This document shows positions 34,473 to 44,545 of a stretch of 64,000 nt of DNA, piece by piece. The DNA is from Halothece sp964463655 (GTDB lineage: Bacteria > Cyanobacteriota > Cyanobacteriia > Cyanobacteriales > Rubidibacteraceae). The notes under the pieces are model-generated. The model had not been told where the DNA came from, searched no databases, and saw only the letters and a program-made list of their open reading frames with translations. A program made the position numbers and the translations under genes. Position 1 is the first letter of the stretch; each line of letters begins with the position of its first letter. The stretch is taken from contig CAYXDG010000006.1 in NCBI GenBank assembly GCA_964463655.1, positions 6,241 to 70,240 of the forward strand. Reading direction: 5' to 3'.

Positions 34473-34545
34473 ACTTAGACTGGACTAACCCAACAACAAT
34501 CAACATAAATGTCAATTATTGTTCAGTGATTCGCTTAGTCTAAGT
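34473..34545. repeat. 9-bp inverted repeat flanking 55 bases
   Basis: ACTTAGACT at 34473-34481 and its complement AGTCTAAGT at 34537-34545. The stretch is otherwise non-coding and lies between the tnpB fragment and the SpoIID gene. It may be an insertion scar; chance is not excluded. Confidence 0.4.
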
Positions 34546-34560
34546 AACCAGACCATTGGT

Positions 34561-36168
34561 TTATTGAGTTTCCTTGATCGCAGTGATCAGATCAAGAGGA
34601 ATAATCTCTGTTTCGGGATAGTAGAAAGAGAGAATTTCTGGTGCTGACCAACCTTGTTGAGCGAGGTAACGTGCCCCCATTTGGCTTAATCCCACACCAT
34701 GACCAAAACCACCCCCAACGAAGCGATAACCTTGGAGGATTTCCTGATCATTGCGGATCGGATCAATGTAAAACAGGGTGCTACGAGGGGGTCCGAAGGC
34801 GCTGCGGACTTCTGTTTTTTCTAAGGTGATGATTCCTTGGTCGGTTTCAACATCTATTTTGATAATGCGCCCAGATCGCGATCGCGCCGTGACATTCATT
34901 TCCTTAATCTCAGTTATCTCTTCAGCAAGGGGATGATTAATGCGAGTGAGATATTTTTGTAAATTCTCTGTTAGTTGAGTAATAGTGCTTTGACGTTCCC
35001 AGCGAAAAGCTGACGTTCCTGTTTCATTAAACCCTTGTTTTTGGTTGATAAAGGCGCGAAAATTCTCTTCATCGCTGAGGGGACGTTTTTCTAAATCCCA
35101 AACCGCTTGCGCCGAGTCAACCACCGATCGCAGATAGGGGCGTTGGCGACCATCCCAAATATCGCTAAAAAACGCTGTCACACCGCCTGTGGTGGAAGAA
35201 TAGAGAGCATCTACTAATTCTCCCTCATAACTGAGGACTTGTTTAGCGGTTTCAGCGATCGCGCGATCGCTGCGTTCATTGGTTTCACTGAGTCCCCAAT
35301 AAACCTGACAATGGGTATTAGCACAAATTTCATAATCATCTGCTGCAAACCGATGCAAATTCCGCAAAGCATAGGTACGCGCAATAATCGCTTGGGCTTT
35401 CACCGCTTCTAGGGGAGCTTGGGGGCCAATTTCATGAGGAACAACCCCTCGCAAATAGGCTTCTACAGGAACAATATTAACGAGGGTGTAATGGCCATAA
35501 GAATTGGGCTGTAGCCGTAATTCTCCTGGATAGAGGCGACGAGGGGCATCAGGAGCATTCACATAGATCAGTTCCTGTTGATGGCGAATTTCTAGCGTTT
35601 CTGGAGTGTAGCTTTTTTCACCAACCACCAGCGACACTGCTACCAATTCTTCTAGGACTTCAGTTGCTAAATAGGGGGTATCATAGCCCTCATTTTGTAA
35701 ACTTTCTAGCAATAACCGCCGTAATAAGGGGGTGTGATAGACACTGGGGTCAGCCCAAACTTGCCAGCGTTCTGGCTGGGTCACTTCCACCTTCAAGCCG
35801 AGAGTCGCCCAGTTTTGGGCGCTGGTTTCGGCGGTTTCAAAGGTGGCATGATCGCTGAGAACCACACGCTCTCGAACTTTTGGTTGAGGGAGTGGTACGG
35901 TTTTAATCTCTAATGTGATGCGATCGCTGCTGAGGGTTTGGGTTTCCCCATTGTCTTCTAAGGTGATTGTTAAGGGGGTTTGATTGGGGCTAGTGATGGT
36001 CATTTCATCTTTTAGTTCCTCTCCGAAGCGCTGCACAATGCCCACTTCTATGGGAAATGATTCACTTTTTGCTGCGATTGCGCTCAAGATAGGAAACACG
36101 GCGATCAAACTGATTATCGAGACAAGGCACTTGTCAGCAATCCCCCTTTGATTTTTCTGATTCATCAT
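34561..36168 (-). CDS. SpoIID/LytB-domain protein
   Basis: 535 residues. N-terminal signal/anchor segment (CLVSIISLIAVFPILSAIAA), then a beta-rich stretch, and the SpoIID domain with YLRGVVPHEIGPQAPLEAVKAQAIIARTYAL, NTHCQVYWG and STTGGVTAFFSDIW. The conserved Glu in PHEIG is the catalytic residue of SpoIID lytic transglycosylases, which cut denuded glycan strands. The C-terminus holds FGHGVGLSQMGARYLAQQGWS, also conserved. The ATG overlaps the TGA of the CheA-like gene by four bases (ATGA), so translation is coupled. Confidence 0.88.
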   Translation of the reverse strand: MMNQKNQRGIADKCLVSIISLIAVFPILSAIAAKSESFPIEVGIVQRFGEELKDEMTITSPNQTPLTITLEDNGETQTLSSDRITLEIKTVPLPQPKVRERVVLSDHATFETAETSAQNWATLGLKVEVTQPERWQVWADPSVYHTPLLRRLLLESLQNEGYDTPYLATEVLEELVAVSLVVGEKSYTPETLEIRHQQELIYVNAPDAPRRLYPGELRLQPNSYGHYTLVNIVPVEAYLRGVVPHEIGPQAPLEAVKAQAIIARTYALRNLHRFAADDYEICANTHCQVYWGLSETNERSDRAIAETAKQVLSYEGELVDALYSSTTGGVTAFFSDIWDGRQRPYLRSVVDSAQAVWDLEKRPLSDEENFRAFINQKQGFNETGTSAFRWERQSTITQLTENLQKYLTRINHPLAEEITEIKEMNVTARSRSGRIIKIDVETDQGIITLEKTEVRSAFGPPRSTLFYIDPIRNDQEILQGYRFVGGGFGHGVGLSQMGARYLAQQGWSAPEILSFYYPETEIIPLDLITAIKETQ

Positions 36169-39100
36169 TGATGATTGACACCACTGGTAATTTTACGCTC
36201 CATCATATTTTCTCCTTGAAGCATTCGTTTGGCTGCATCTAAGAGTATTTCTTCTAAATAGGGTTTGGTGAAGTATCCTTTTGCTCCTAACCGCGCTGCC
36301 ATTTGTCGATGACGTTCTGCTCCTCGGGAGGTTAACATTCCCACTGGCAAATCAGCAAACCGTTCTTCTTCTTTCACGCGGGAGAGGAGTTCTAAGCCAT
36401 CCATTTTAGGCATTTCAATGTCACAGAACATCATATCGCAGGCTAAGCCAGCGCGGAGTTTTTCCCATGCTTCTTTTCCATCCCTTGCTTGTTCCACGCG
36501 GTATCCAGCTTTAACAAAGCTCATGGAGAGTAATTCACGAACTGTAATCGAGTCATCGACGATTAAGACCATTGGTTCAGCATCTACTTCAGACAGTTCT
36601 TGTTCAACAGGAGGGGGAATCACATCTTTACGAACTCGTCCGTAGAAGAGGTCAATCAGTTGTAAAACATCGGCGATCGCCATCACGCTGCCATCGGAAG
36701 TAACGGTGACCCCAGCAATGCCCACTGGTCGGGGAACTGGGCCGGTCAGTTGTTTAATTACAACTTCTTGTTGTCCTACTAACACTTGATCCACTTGAAC
36801 AGCAATGACACTCCCTGTACTTTGGAGAACCACCACTGACATTTCTTCTGCTTCTTCTCTGGCTGCGAAGACATTGCTTCGAGTCATGGTTCGATTGTAA
36901 TATAGGAGTTCCGACAAGTGTTTAAATGGAATCTCGGCGGCAGTTTTCTGCGATCGAATGAAGCGTTCTCCTTTTTCATTAATGAAAATTTGATCTTTGG
37001 TGGTTTGAATTTGTTCTTCGACCCCATCGACTGGAAACGCGATGTCAGATTGATTGAGCTTACAACGCAGAGCCGTGGTAATACTCAAGGTTAGTGGCAG
37101 CACGATCGTAAAGATTGTTCCTTTGCCAAGAGTAGAATCAATATTAATAGTTCCTCGGAGTTTATTCAAGGCCGATCGCACAACATCCATTCCGACCCCT
37201 CGTCCTGACCAGCCATCTGCTACATCTTTGGTACTAAATCCTGGATGGAAAATGAAGTCAAAGGCATCAAGATCAGAAAGATTTTTTGCTTCTGCTTCCG
37301 AAGTTATGCCTTTCTCGATCGCTTTTTTTCGGATGCGTGCTGCATCAAGTCCTGCGCCATCATCGGAAATCGAAATAATGGTTTGGTTTCCTTTGAGAGT
37401 CGCTGCAACTTTAATCAATCCTGTTTCTGGTTTCCCTGCTTTCTTACGTTCTTCTGGCAGTTCAATACCATGAGTAATGGCATTATTAACCAAGTGTGTC
37501 ATCGGGTCATAAAGTTGTTCTAGAATCATTTTATCGACTAACGTCGTTTCCCCTTCTATTTGCAACTTGGCTTTCTTGTTGAGCTTGATTGAAATTGACC
37601 GTACGGCTCGGGGTAAGCGATTGGAGACTTGGGAAAAAGGCACCATTCGCGCTGAGGTGAATCCTTCTTGGAGTTGGGTAGTGACTTGACGGAAAACTCG
37701 CGCTTCTTGCTCCACTTTATCCACTAAGAATTCAATATCAGAGCTAGATTCCCGAACCCGCACAATCAACTCAATCATTTCTTGAGAGAGGGTGTGAAAC
37801 CCACTAAAGCGGTCCATTTCCAAGGGATTATATTGTTCTCCATTGTTGCTCGGGTAGCTCCCAAAACCACTATCATTGCCTCTTGTTGTTAGGGAACGGT
37901 TGCCATAATGAGACTGACTGTTCATTAATGCTGCTTCTAGCAAAGACCGTTCATAGAGGTCTTGCATTCTCACTCCAAGTTCGTTGAGATTTTGAACTTG
38001 TTCTAATAAGTTATCTAAGAATTGTCGCAATCGTTCTTGGTCTTGTTCCAAGCTATTCCGATTCACCACTAATTCCCCAATTAAGTTATTCAGATTATCC
38101 ATGAGGCGGACGGAGACTTTAACGGTCTGTTCATATCCCAATGAGCGGCCTACTGCTGCTTTCGGCGTGGAGGCTAAATCGTTGTCATTGTTTGTTCTTA
38201 TGAGGGACTCTGATGGAGTCAGGGGAGATTCTTCGATATAGGCTTCTAAGGTAGCGCTATCAATTGCTTGCGGAGCGAGTTGTGTTTGAGGAGGGGCTTT
38301 AATCAGTTCTTCTAATTGCTCGATCGCTTGGTAATATTGAATTTCATGGCTAAAGGAAAAGGCTGAGATTTCTGAGGCTGCTGCTTCATATTCTGGGTTG
38401 TATGCTTCTGCTTGTAGAAACGTGCCGGGGCTAGTTTCAAAAACACCTCCTAAGTCTTCTCGGGGTTCTTCGGGCTGAGATATTCCCTCTTGAATGACTT
38501 CAGATTGTTCTTCTTCCAAGAATAGATCAAGCTCATTGTTAGCCGAGAAAGTTCCTTGGTGTTCGGTTTCCTTTGGATCATCGAGGAGTGCTTCTAGTGC
38601 ATCATCCAGATTTTGAGTTTCATCGTCACCAAAAAGGTCATCTAGGGAATCGTCATCATCTTTAGGTGCGAGATCATCTTCGTCCCAGAGCCACTGTGAG
38701 TTATCCTCGGCTTCATTGGCTGTTTCGTCTTCCAAGAGTTCAATGATGGTCTCATCGGGGCGCTGACGATAGTTGGATTTTCCTTGGCTCTTTAGTTTTT
38801 GTTGCTCCGTCCAAGGGTCAAGATTGAGGTCTAGGGTATCGTCGGACGCACTTGACACTCGTTGCTTGCCAAATCGTGAGATTTCTGGTTGATCGGCGAT
38901 GGTTTCTTGTTGGTTGATCTCTTTTTGTCTGGGAATTTCAATTTTGATTTCATCCTCATCGCTGTTTGTTTGCGTATCCCACGGCGAAGATAAAGAGGAT
39001 AGCTGCCTTGACATTGCCTTGAGGGGTTGGCTAGGTTTAATTGTATTGGGCTGTCCTCTAGCAATTAATTTTTGTGCTTCTCGAATGTCGGCGATCGCGC

Positions 39101-39788
39101 ATTCGGCTGCTACCTTAACCGAGTTTTCTGTTGCTGCGATCGCGCTTTTCGCTGTTTTTAGCAACTCCACCCACTTCGTTAATTGTCTTTGCCCTCCAAT
39201 TTGCTCTAAAGTCTGACAATGTTCTTTGATATCATTACGGTAGTGTGACGGATTTTCGCCATTTAAAATGATTTCCATTGCTTCTAACTCAGCATTGACT
39301 TGCTCATCAAAAAAGAAGTCATTATCTGAGACTAACTCACTCATGGTTGCTTCTTCATGGAGAATCCGAGACTTGAGGTGACGTTCAGCTTCTGCTAATT
39401 TGGGTCGTAGTTCTTGCCACACTGCTTGCTCGATCGGCTTTGTATATTCTACTGGTTCGTTTAGGGCGTACATTTCCAATAGACCCTTAAACATCTCAAA
39501 AATACGCCACAGAATGTCTTCAAGTTTCTTATCGCTCACCACTGAAGCCGTTCTCATCATCCCAAAACAGTCTTCAAAAAACTGAGCGGTTTGTTGAATG
39601 GTCTCTAGATTATTCTTGGCTGCTCCTCTGGTTAAAACTTGAGCAGATTGATGGAGACTTTCTAGGGTTTCTCTTTGCTTGACAACACCTGATACGTTGA
39701 GCAACCCGCGCTCAATCTTTTCCAGATGAGTTTTTGCTTCTTGTAAGTATTGTTTTCGATTTTGGGAGTTAGATTCAGTTGGCTGCAT
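36165..39788 (-). CDS. CheA-like hybrid histidine kinase/response regulator with degenerate Hpt
   Basis: 1207 residues from the ATG at 39788 (GAGG six bases ahead; a GTG lies two codons upstream). Order: Hpt-like domain (1-110), a second helical Hpt-like domain (about 155-250), a long acidic linker (about 250-540), dimerisation helix region (about 555-660), HATPase with HLVNNAITHGIE and GRGVGMDVVRSAL (about 690-880), CheW domain (about 890-1035), and a receiver with acceptor Asp1123 in MFCDIEMP. In the first Hpt the acceptor-His position reads SAQVLTRGAA, with Gln where aaHsiKGgaa has His. Belongs to the PilL/CheA group governing twitching or phototaxis. Overlaps the SpoIID gene by four bases. 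Confidence 0.88.
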   Translation of the reverse strand: MQPTESNSQNRKQYLQEAKTHLEKIERGLLNVSGVVKQRETLESLHQSAQVLTRGAAKNNLETIQQTAQFFEDCFGMMRTASVVSDKKLEDILWRIFEMFKGLLEMYALNEPVEYTKPIEQAVWQELRPKLAEAERHLKSRILHEEATMSELVSDNDFFFDEQVNAELEAMEIILNGENPSHYRNDIKEHCQTLEQIGGQRQLTKWVELLKTAKSAIAATENSVKVAAECAIADIREAQKLIARGQPNTIKPSQPLKAMSRQLSSLSSPWDTQTNSDEDEIKIEIPRQKEINQQETIADQPEISRFGKQRVSSASDDTLDLNLDPWTEQQKLKSQGKSNYRQRPDETIIELLEDETANEAEDNSQWLWDEDDLAPKDDDDSLDDLFGDDETQNLDDALEALLDDPKETEHQGTFSANNELDLFLEEEQSEVIQEGISQPEEPREDLGGVFETSPGTFLQAEAYNPEYEAAASEISAFSFSHEIQYYQAIEQLEELIKAPPQTQLAPQAIDSATLEAYIEESPLTPSESLIRTNNDNDLASTPKAAVGRSLGYEQTVKVSVRLMDNLNNLIGELVVNRNSLEQDQERLRQFLDNLLEQVQNLNELGVRMQDLYERSLLEAALMNSQSHYGNRSLTTRGNDSGFGSYPSNNGEQYNPLEMDRFSGFHTLSQEMIELIVRVRESSSDIEFLVDKVEQEARVFRQVTTQLQEGFTSARMVPFSQVSNRLPRAVRSISIKLNKKAKLQIEGETTLVDKMILEQLYDPMTHLVNNAITHGIELPEERKKAGKPETGLIKVAATLKGNQTIISISDDGAGLDAARIRKKAIEKGITSEAEAKNLSDLDAFDFIFHPGFSTKDVADGWSGRGVGMDVVRSALNKLRGTINIDSTLGKGTIFTIVLPLTLSITTALRCKLNQSDIAFPVDGVEEQIQTTKDQIFINEKGERFIRSQKTAAEIPFKHLSELLYYNRTMTRSNVFAAREEAEEMSVVVLQSTGSVIAVQVDQVLVGQQEVVIKQLTGPVPRPVGIAGVTVTSDGSVMAIADVLQLIDLFYGRVRKDVIPPPVEQELSEVDAEPMVLIVDDSITVRELLSMSFVKAGYRVEQARDGKEAWEKLRAGLACDMMFCDIEMPKMDGLELLSRVKEEERFADLPVGMLTSRGAERHRQMAARLGAKGYFTKPYLEEILLDAAKRMLQGENMMERKITSGVNHQ

Positions 39789-39959
39789 AATCACCTCGGT
39801 CTCTTTAATTATTTTGGCGTTTTTAGTGAGTAAAGTTTATTATATTGACTGAAATCACATTTGAGAAGTTAAGGGCTTGGGTTTTGGGGCAAAGCAATTG
39901 ATTGGTATTAACTTATTCTATAATCTAGCACCTTATTATTTGTACGGTTTAGCTACCAC

Positions 39960-40895
39960 TCACTGTTCTTGTCGATAGCCGAACTCAGCGACAAGTCGCG
40001 CTGAGTCTCTCCACTTTGATTGTACTCTAACAAATAATTCTAAATACACTTTTCCCGCCATAATTTTTTGCATTTCAGCACGAGCAGCGCTACCAATACG
40101 TTTGAGCATTCCTCCTTTTTTGCCAATTAAAATTCCTTTCTGAGAAGGACGTTCGACATTAATGGTTGCTCTGATGGTGGTTAACTCTTTTTGTTCAATC
40201 ATTTCATCAATGATAATGGCGACAGAATGAGGAATTTCTTGGCGAGTTTCTCGTAGGATTTGCTCTCGAATTAATTCGGCCATCACTAACTGTTCTGGTT
40301 GATCGCTGACCACTGCTGGGGGATAATAATAAGGGCCAATTTCTAAGTGGGTGCTGAGCTTGGTTTGCAGTTGTTCAATTCCCACACCTGTTAAGGCTGA
40401 AAATTCTAAAGTTTCCCAGTTTTGATCTTGAAAAAGCTCTTGATAAGTTTGCCAATTTTGCTCTTTTTGTTCGGTGCTGATTAAATCAGTTTTATTAAAG
40501 CCTACGATGACAGAAACGGCTTTTTTCTTGAGTAATTGAATAATATAACGATCGCCCCCTCCTGCTGGAGTTGACCCATCGACAATGAATAAACTTAAAT
40601 CCACGGCTTCGATCGTGCTTTCAGCATTTTTCACAATCACTCGTCCTAACTCATGATGAGGTTTATGAATCCCTGGGGTATCCACAAAAATAATTTGGGC
40701 GGTTTCTGTGGTTAAAATTCCTCGTATGCGGTTGCGAGTGGTTTGCGCGACGGGGGAAGTAATCGCGACTTTTTCCCCTACCAAACAATTCATCAGAGTT
40801 GATTTTCCCACATTAGGTCGTCCAATCAGTCCAACAAATCCCGACTTAAATTCTGGCGGTGCGACAGGAATCATTCCGATTTCATTGATGATCAT
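39960..40895 (-). CDS. era: GTPase Era
   Basis: 311 residues: G1 LIGRPNVGKSTLMN, G2/G3 TTRNRIRGIL and DTPGIHKP, G4 NKTD, and a C-terminal KH domain with ERPSQKGILIGKKGGMLKRIG. Era binds 16S rRNA in late 30S assembly. The ATG at 40895 has AGGAGA ahead and lies 14 bases inside the 3' end of the upstream peptidase-like gene, so the two are cotranscribed. Confidence 0.95.
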   Translation of the reverse strand: MIINEIGMIPVAPPEFKSGFVGLIGRPNVGKSTLMNCLVGEKVAITSPVAQTTRNRIRGILTTETAQIIFVDTPGIHKPHHELGRVIVKNAESTIEAVDLSLFIVDGSTPAGGGDRYIIQLLKKKAVSVIVGFNKTDLISTEQKEQNWQTYQELFQDQNWETLEFSALTGVGIEQLQTKLSTHLEIGPYYYPPAVVSDQPEQLVMAELIREQILRETRQEIPHSVAIIIDEMIEQKELTTIRATINVERPSQKGILIGKKGGMLKRIGSAARAEMQKIMAGKVYLELFVRVQSKWRDSARLVAEFGYRQEQ

Positions 40896-42036
40896 TTTCT
40901 TCTCCTGTTTCTAAAATGGTTAAAACATATTCTCCTTCATTGACACCTTGATTAATTGCTCGATCGAACACCCAACCTGATGCTTCTGCTTCTATTTTAA
41001 TGACATCCATTTTTTGGGCTGCTTTATCCATTGTTAAGATTTGATAAATTATCTCACCTGCGACAACGGTTTGTTTTAATTCAACACAGCTTTGAATAAT
41101 ACCACCCGTGGGAGCATAGTATCTTTTCAGTTGATCTTTACTAACGATCTCGAGGGGATAATTTTGAGTTTCAGGAACAGGAAAACCAGAGACTTTAACA
41201 ATGCCTTGACTGGCTAAATAATTCTGAATTCCTCTCACGCCTGTTTGAACAGATTGAGGATTTGCTGTCATGCCACTCCCCAATTCTAAGGTAAAGGAAG
41301 CAACCTGAAATGTCAGTTTTCTTCCCAATTTGAGAAAGGCTTTTTCCAAGGATAGCCAAGGTTTAATAAAGGCTTCATCAAAGGTGTAACCAGTGGGCTG
41401 ATCCACCAGCAGAGCCACATCAAAAAGAAAGGCTTTGGTCTGTTCTTCTCGACCAGGAAAGGTAAATAAATAATCAACCCCTTGATTGCTTGAACTATGG
41501 AGATCAATAACATAATTGGCATCGATCGCCAAGGATTGTAAAATTTGTTGATATTGGGTGGGATAGGGAAGATAACTGGCTTTTTGATTCAATTTAATTC
41601 TCCCTTGAAACTGGTGCTGAATTTTGTTAATATAGGCTTGATAAATGGTTTCTAAGGAGTCGTTTAAATAAGTTTTTACAAATTGGTTTAAGTTTTCAGT
41701 TTCTGTGTTATAATTCCAAAAAATACGATTCCAATCTTTGCCATCATAACTATTATACCGTCCCGAACTAAAGAAATGCGATCGCTGATTCATGCCCACA
41801 GGATTGCAAGCAGGGACTAGCCAAATTTCCCCAGATAGTTGGGATTTGTCTAACTGAGAGAGCCACGCAAAAAGCTCTTTAATGACAAGATTGCCAACAA
41901 TTTCTGCCCCATGTAAATTGGCTTGAAGATAAACTTTTTGACCTGACTTTTCCCCAAAAAATTGATAAACTTGTAGGGTAAGGCGATCGCCAGAGGAGAG
42001 ACGACGGAGATTGAAGGTTTTAACTTGAGCTTCCAT
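40882..42036 (-). CDS. Succinylglutamate desuccinylase/aspartoacylase-like (M14) zinc hydrolase
   Basis: 384 residues. QANLHGAEIVGNLVIKEL gives the HxxE zinc pair (His42, Glu45) and VIDLHSSSNQG (about 173) the third zinc His; PACNPVGMNQR and FTLELGSGM (catalytic Glu) also fit the AstE/AspA branch of carboxypeptidase A-like enzymes. The C-terminal part (VVAGEIIYQIL...) has the barrel-sandwich look of this family. The substrate is unknown; amide-bond cleavage of an N-acyl amino acid is the common reaction. Upstream of and overlapping era. Confidence 0.8.
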   Translation of the reverse strand: MEAQVKTFNLRRLSSGDRLTLQVYQFFGEKSGQKVYLQANLHGAEIVGNLVIKELFAWLSQLDKSQLSGEIWLVPACNPVGMNQRSHFFSSGRYNSYDGKDWNRIFWNYNTETENLNQFVKTYLNDSLETIYQAYINKIQHQFQGRIKLNQKASYLPYPTQYQQILQSLAIDANYVIDLHSSSNQGVDYLFTFPGREEQTKAFLFDVALLVDQPTGYTFDEAFIKPWLSLEKAFLKLGRKLTFQVASFTLELGSGMTANPQSVQTGVRGIQNYLASQGIVKVSGFPVPETQNYPLEIVSKDQLKRYYAPTGGIIQSCVELKQTVVAGEIIYQILTMDKAAQKMDVIKIEAEASGWVFDRAINQGVNEGEYVLTILETGEENDHQ

Positions 42037-42188
42037 GAAAAAATAGGAGACGACGAAGGAACAATTAGTGAAAAGGAATCATCCACTAAGGATAGACATT
42101 GCCAAATTGTAGGCAAAATAGTAACCTTAATGTCAAAATCAAGAACAGATTAATCTGATTTATTAGCAACGCGAGGCATAAGAACATC

Positions 42189-44126
42189 GTGTCGAAGACA
42201 ACAGTTCGGCAAACCAACACACCCAGCAAGCGATCGCTCTGGGAACATACCCTACAGTTTACGAAAGGGGTGGCAAAATCTGCCACAGGGACAATCGTTT
42301 GTCTTAGTTTACTCAGTGGCGCTGTGATCACAGGGGGTCTTGTGGGATTAGCCCTCAGTTTCCGTAATTTGCCAGATGTGAGGGTCTTAGAAAGTTATTC
42401 TCCCACAGAAACCAGTTATATTTATGACATTAAAGGTCGTTTGCTCAGTCGTCTGCATGGGGAAGCCAACCGTGAGGTGGTGGAGTTAGAAGAGATTTCC
42501 CCAGAGTTGAAACAAGCCGTCCTCGCGATCGAGGATAGTCATTTTTATCAACATCAAGGAGTGAATCCCACCAGCATTGCCCGCGCTTTATTGGTCAACT
42601 GGGAAAGCGGACAAGTGGTAGAAGGCGCTTCGACCATCACCATGCAGTTGGTAAAAAATGTTTTCCTCTCTCCAGAGCGGTCTTTTAATCGTAAACTGGC
42701 CGAAGCGGTGTTAGCCTTACGAGTGGAGCAAGTCTTTAGTAAAGATGAAATTTTAGAAATGTATCTCAATACGATTTATTGGGGACATAATAATTATGGC
42801 GTGGAAACGGCGGCCAAAAGCTACTTCCAGAAGTCTGCGGATGAATTAACCCTCTCTGAAGCAGCGATGATGGCAGGATTAATTCAAGCGCCAGAACAGT
42901 ACAGTCCGTTTATTAATTATGGGGAAACCAAACGGCGACAAGCAGTGGTGTTAAACCGTATGGAAGAATTAGGTTGGATTACCGCAAAAAATGCAGACGA
43001 AGCCCTTTCAGCCCCTCTATTAGTAGGAAAACCCACCGCTTGGCAACAAAGCAAGCTGCCCGTGATTACAGAAGCCGTCAGAGCCGAATTAAATCAGCGT
43101 TTCGGTAAAGAAGTTATCGAAGAAGGAGGGTTGCGCGTCCAAACCAGTATTGATCTCTTTTTCCAGCGCATGGCTGAAGAAACCGTACAGGATGCTCATC
43201 AACAGTTAACGCAACGGGGTTTGAGAAATCACCAGATCGCGATCGTAGCGGTTGATCCGCGGACTCATTTTGTCAAAGCAATGGTGGGAAGTGTTAATTA
43301 TGAAAGCAGTCAGTTTAATCGGGCGATGCAATCCCGCCGTCAACCAGGGTCATCCTTCAAGCCGTTTGTTTTCTACACAGCTTTTGCGACGGGGAAATAC
43401 ACTCCAGAGTCAATGATTCAGGACACTCCTGTTCGCTATCGTGATGGCTCTGGCTACTATGAACCTCAGAATTATGGGGGCGGTTTTGCCGGGTCAGTGA
43501 GTCTGCGCTCCACTTTGAAGCAATCTCGTAACGTCCCTGCTGTTAAACTGGGTCAGGAGATCGGGTTGAGTAATGTCATTGAGGTTACCAATAAGCTAGG
43601 AATTGAAAGCCCATTACAGCCTGTTATTTCACTGCCATTAGGCTCGATCGGGGTCACTCCTTTAGAAATAGCTGGCGCTTATGCGACTTTTGCCAACAAT
43701 GGCTGGCATTCCGATCCAACATTTATCGTGCGGGTCACAGATAGTCAAGGCAATGTCTTGTTAGACAATCAGCCAGAACCGAAATTAGTCTTGGATCAGT
43801 GGGCAGTTGCCTCTCTCAATAGCGTCTTACAAGAGGTGGTACTATCGGGAACAGGAACGGCTGCTCAGTTAGGTCGCCCTGTTGCTGGTAAAACAGGAAC
43901 AACCACCTCCGAACGAGATGTGTGGTTTGTGGGTTATGTTCCCCAGTTAGCCACTGCGGTTTGGATTGGTAATGACGATTATCGTCCCCTTGGTTATGGG
44001 GTGACAGGAGGCGGTTTTGCTGCTCCAGTCTGGCGTAAATTTATGCAAAGAGCTTTAGAGGGTGAACCTATCCAGCAATTTGCAGCACCCAGTCAATTTC
44101 AGCGCCCACAACCCTCCTCAAACTAG
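42189..44126 (+). CDS. Class A penicillin-binding protein (PBP1A type)
   Basis: 645 residues: one membrane helix (about 38-58), glycosyltransferase 51 domain with AIEDSHFYQHQGVNPTSIARAL, EGASTITMQLVKN and LEMYLNTIYWGHNNYGVE, then the transpeptidase domain with the SxxK motif QPGSSFKPF, the SRN motif KQSRNVPAV and KTGTTTSERDVWFVG. Makes and cross-links peptidoglycan. Its last four bases overlap those of the convergent DUF1825 gene. Confidence 0.94.
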   Translation: MSKTTVRQTNTPSKRSLWEHTLQFTKGVAKSATGTIVCLSLLSGAVITGGLVGLALSFRNLPDVRVLESYSPTETSYIYDIKGRLLSRLHGEANREVVELEEISPELKQAVLAIEDSHFYQHQGVNPTSIARALLVNWESGQVVEGASTITMQLVKNVFLSPERSFNRKLAEAVLALRVEQVFSKDEILEMYLNTIYWGHNNYGVETAAKSYFQKSADELTLSEAAMMAGLIQAPEQYSPFINYGETKRRQAVVLNRMEELGWITAKNADEALSAPLLVGKPTAWQQSKLPVITEAVRAELNQRFGKEVIEEGGLRVQTSIDLFFQRMAEETVQDAHQQLTQRGLRNHQIAIVAVDPRTHFVKAMVGSVNYESSQFNRAMQSRRQPGSSFKPFVFYTAFATGKYTPESMIQDTPVRYRDGSGYYEPQNYGGGFAGSVSLRSTLKQSRNVPAVKLGQEIGLSNVIEVTNKLGIESPLQPVISLPLGSIGVTPLEIAGAYATFANNGWHSDPTFIVRVTDSQGNVLLDNQPEPKLVLDQWAVASLNSVLQEVVLSGTGTAAQLGRPVAGKTGTTTSERDVWFVGYVPQLATAVWIGNDDYRPLGYGVTGGGFAAPVWRKFMQRALEGEPIQQFAAPSQFQRPQPSSN

Positions 44127-44440
44127 GGGTGCAGTTCGGATTTCATCCGCTCTAAAGTTTGGTGCATCTGGTCAAACATTTGTTGTGGGGTCATGCTAAA
44201 CTGTCCCAGTTGATTTTTAAGCTGTTCCACAGTCATTTGCGCCATAAAATCTTCTGAGAGTTCAAAGCGTTTCATAAAAATCTTATATCGTTCGAGAAGC
44301 TCTTCCATGCGCTCAATGTAGAGCTTTTTACCTTCATAATCAAATTTGCCATATTTGCCTCCCAATTCCATGAGGTCTTGATAGTCTTCAAATAACTGCT
44401 TAGCCTCTTGTTGGACGACTTCCGAATCAAAAATTCCCAT
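44123..44440 (-). CDS. DUF1825 family protein
   Basis: 105 residues, an all-helical small protein found almost only in cyanobacteria: MGIFDSEVVQQEAKQLFEDYQ, LGGKYGKFDYEGKKLYIERMEEL and the C-terminal SMTPQQMFDQMHQTLERMKSEL are typical. No catalytic residues. Function unknown. Convergent with the PBP gene, sharing four bases. Confidence 0.88.
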   Translation of the reverse strand: MGIFDSEVVQQEAKQLFEDYQDLMELGGKYGKFDYEGKKLYIERMEELLERYKIFMKRFELSEDFMAQMTVEQLKNQLGQFSMTPQQMFDQMHQTLERMKSELHP

Positions 44441-44545
44441 GATAATCCGTTGCTTAATATAGTGTTTTACTAATTATCTTCTAATTTTAAGGGAAGAAAA
44501 ACACAGCAGACAATTCGGTTTCCCGTATGATCAGGGAAACATCCA

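Noticed and set aside
34375..34515. Upstream part of the 62-residue frame ending in the TnpB motif, as TnpB N-terminus
   Set aside because: Only KIAGFDFGLKSF is TnpB-like; the preceding 45 residues do not match the known N-terminal fold and look like fused non-coding DNA.
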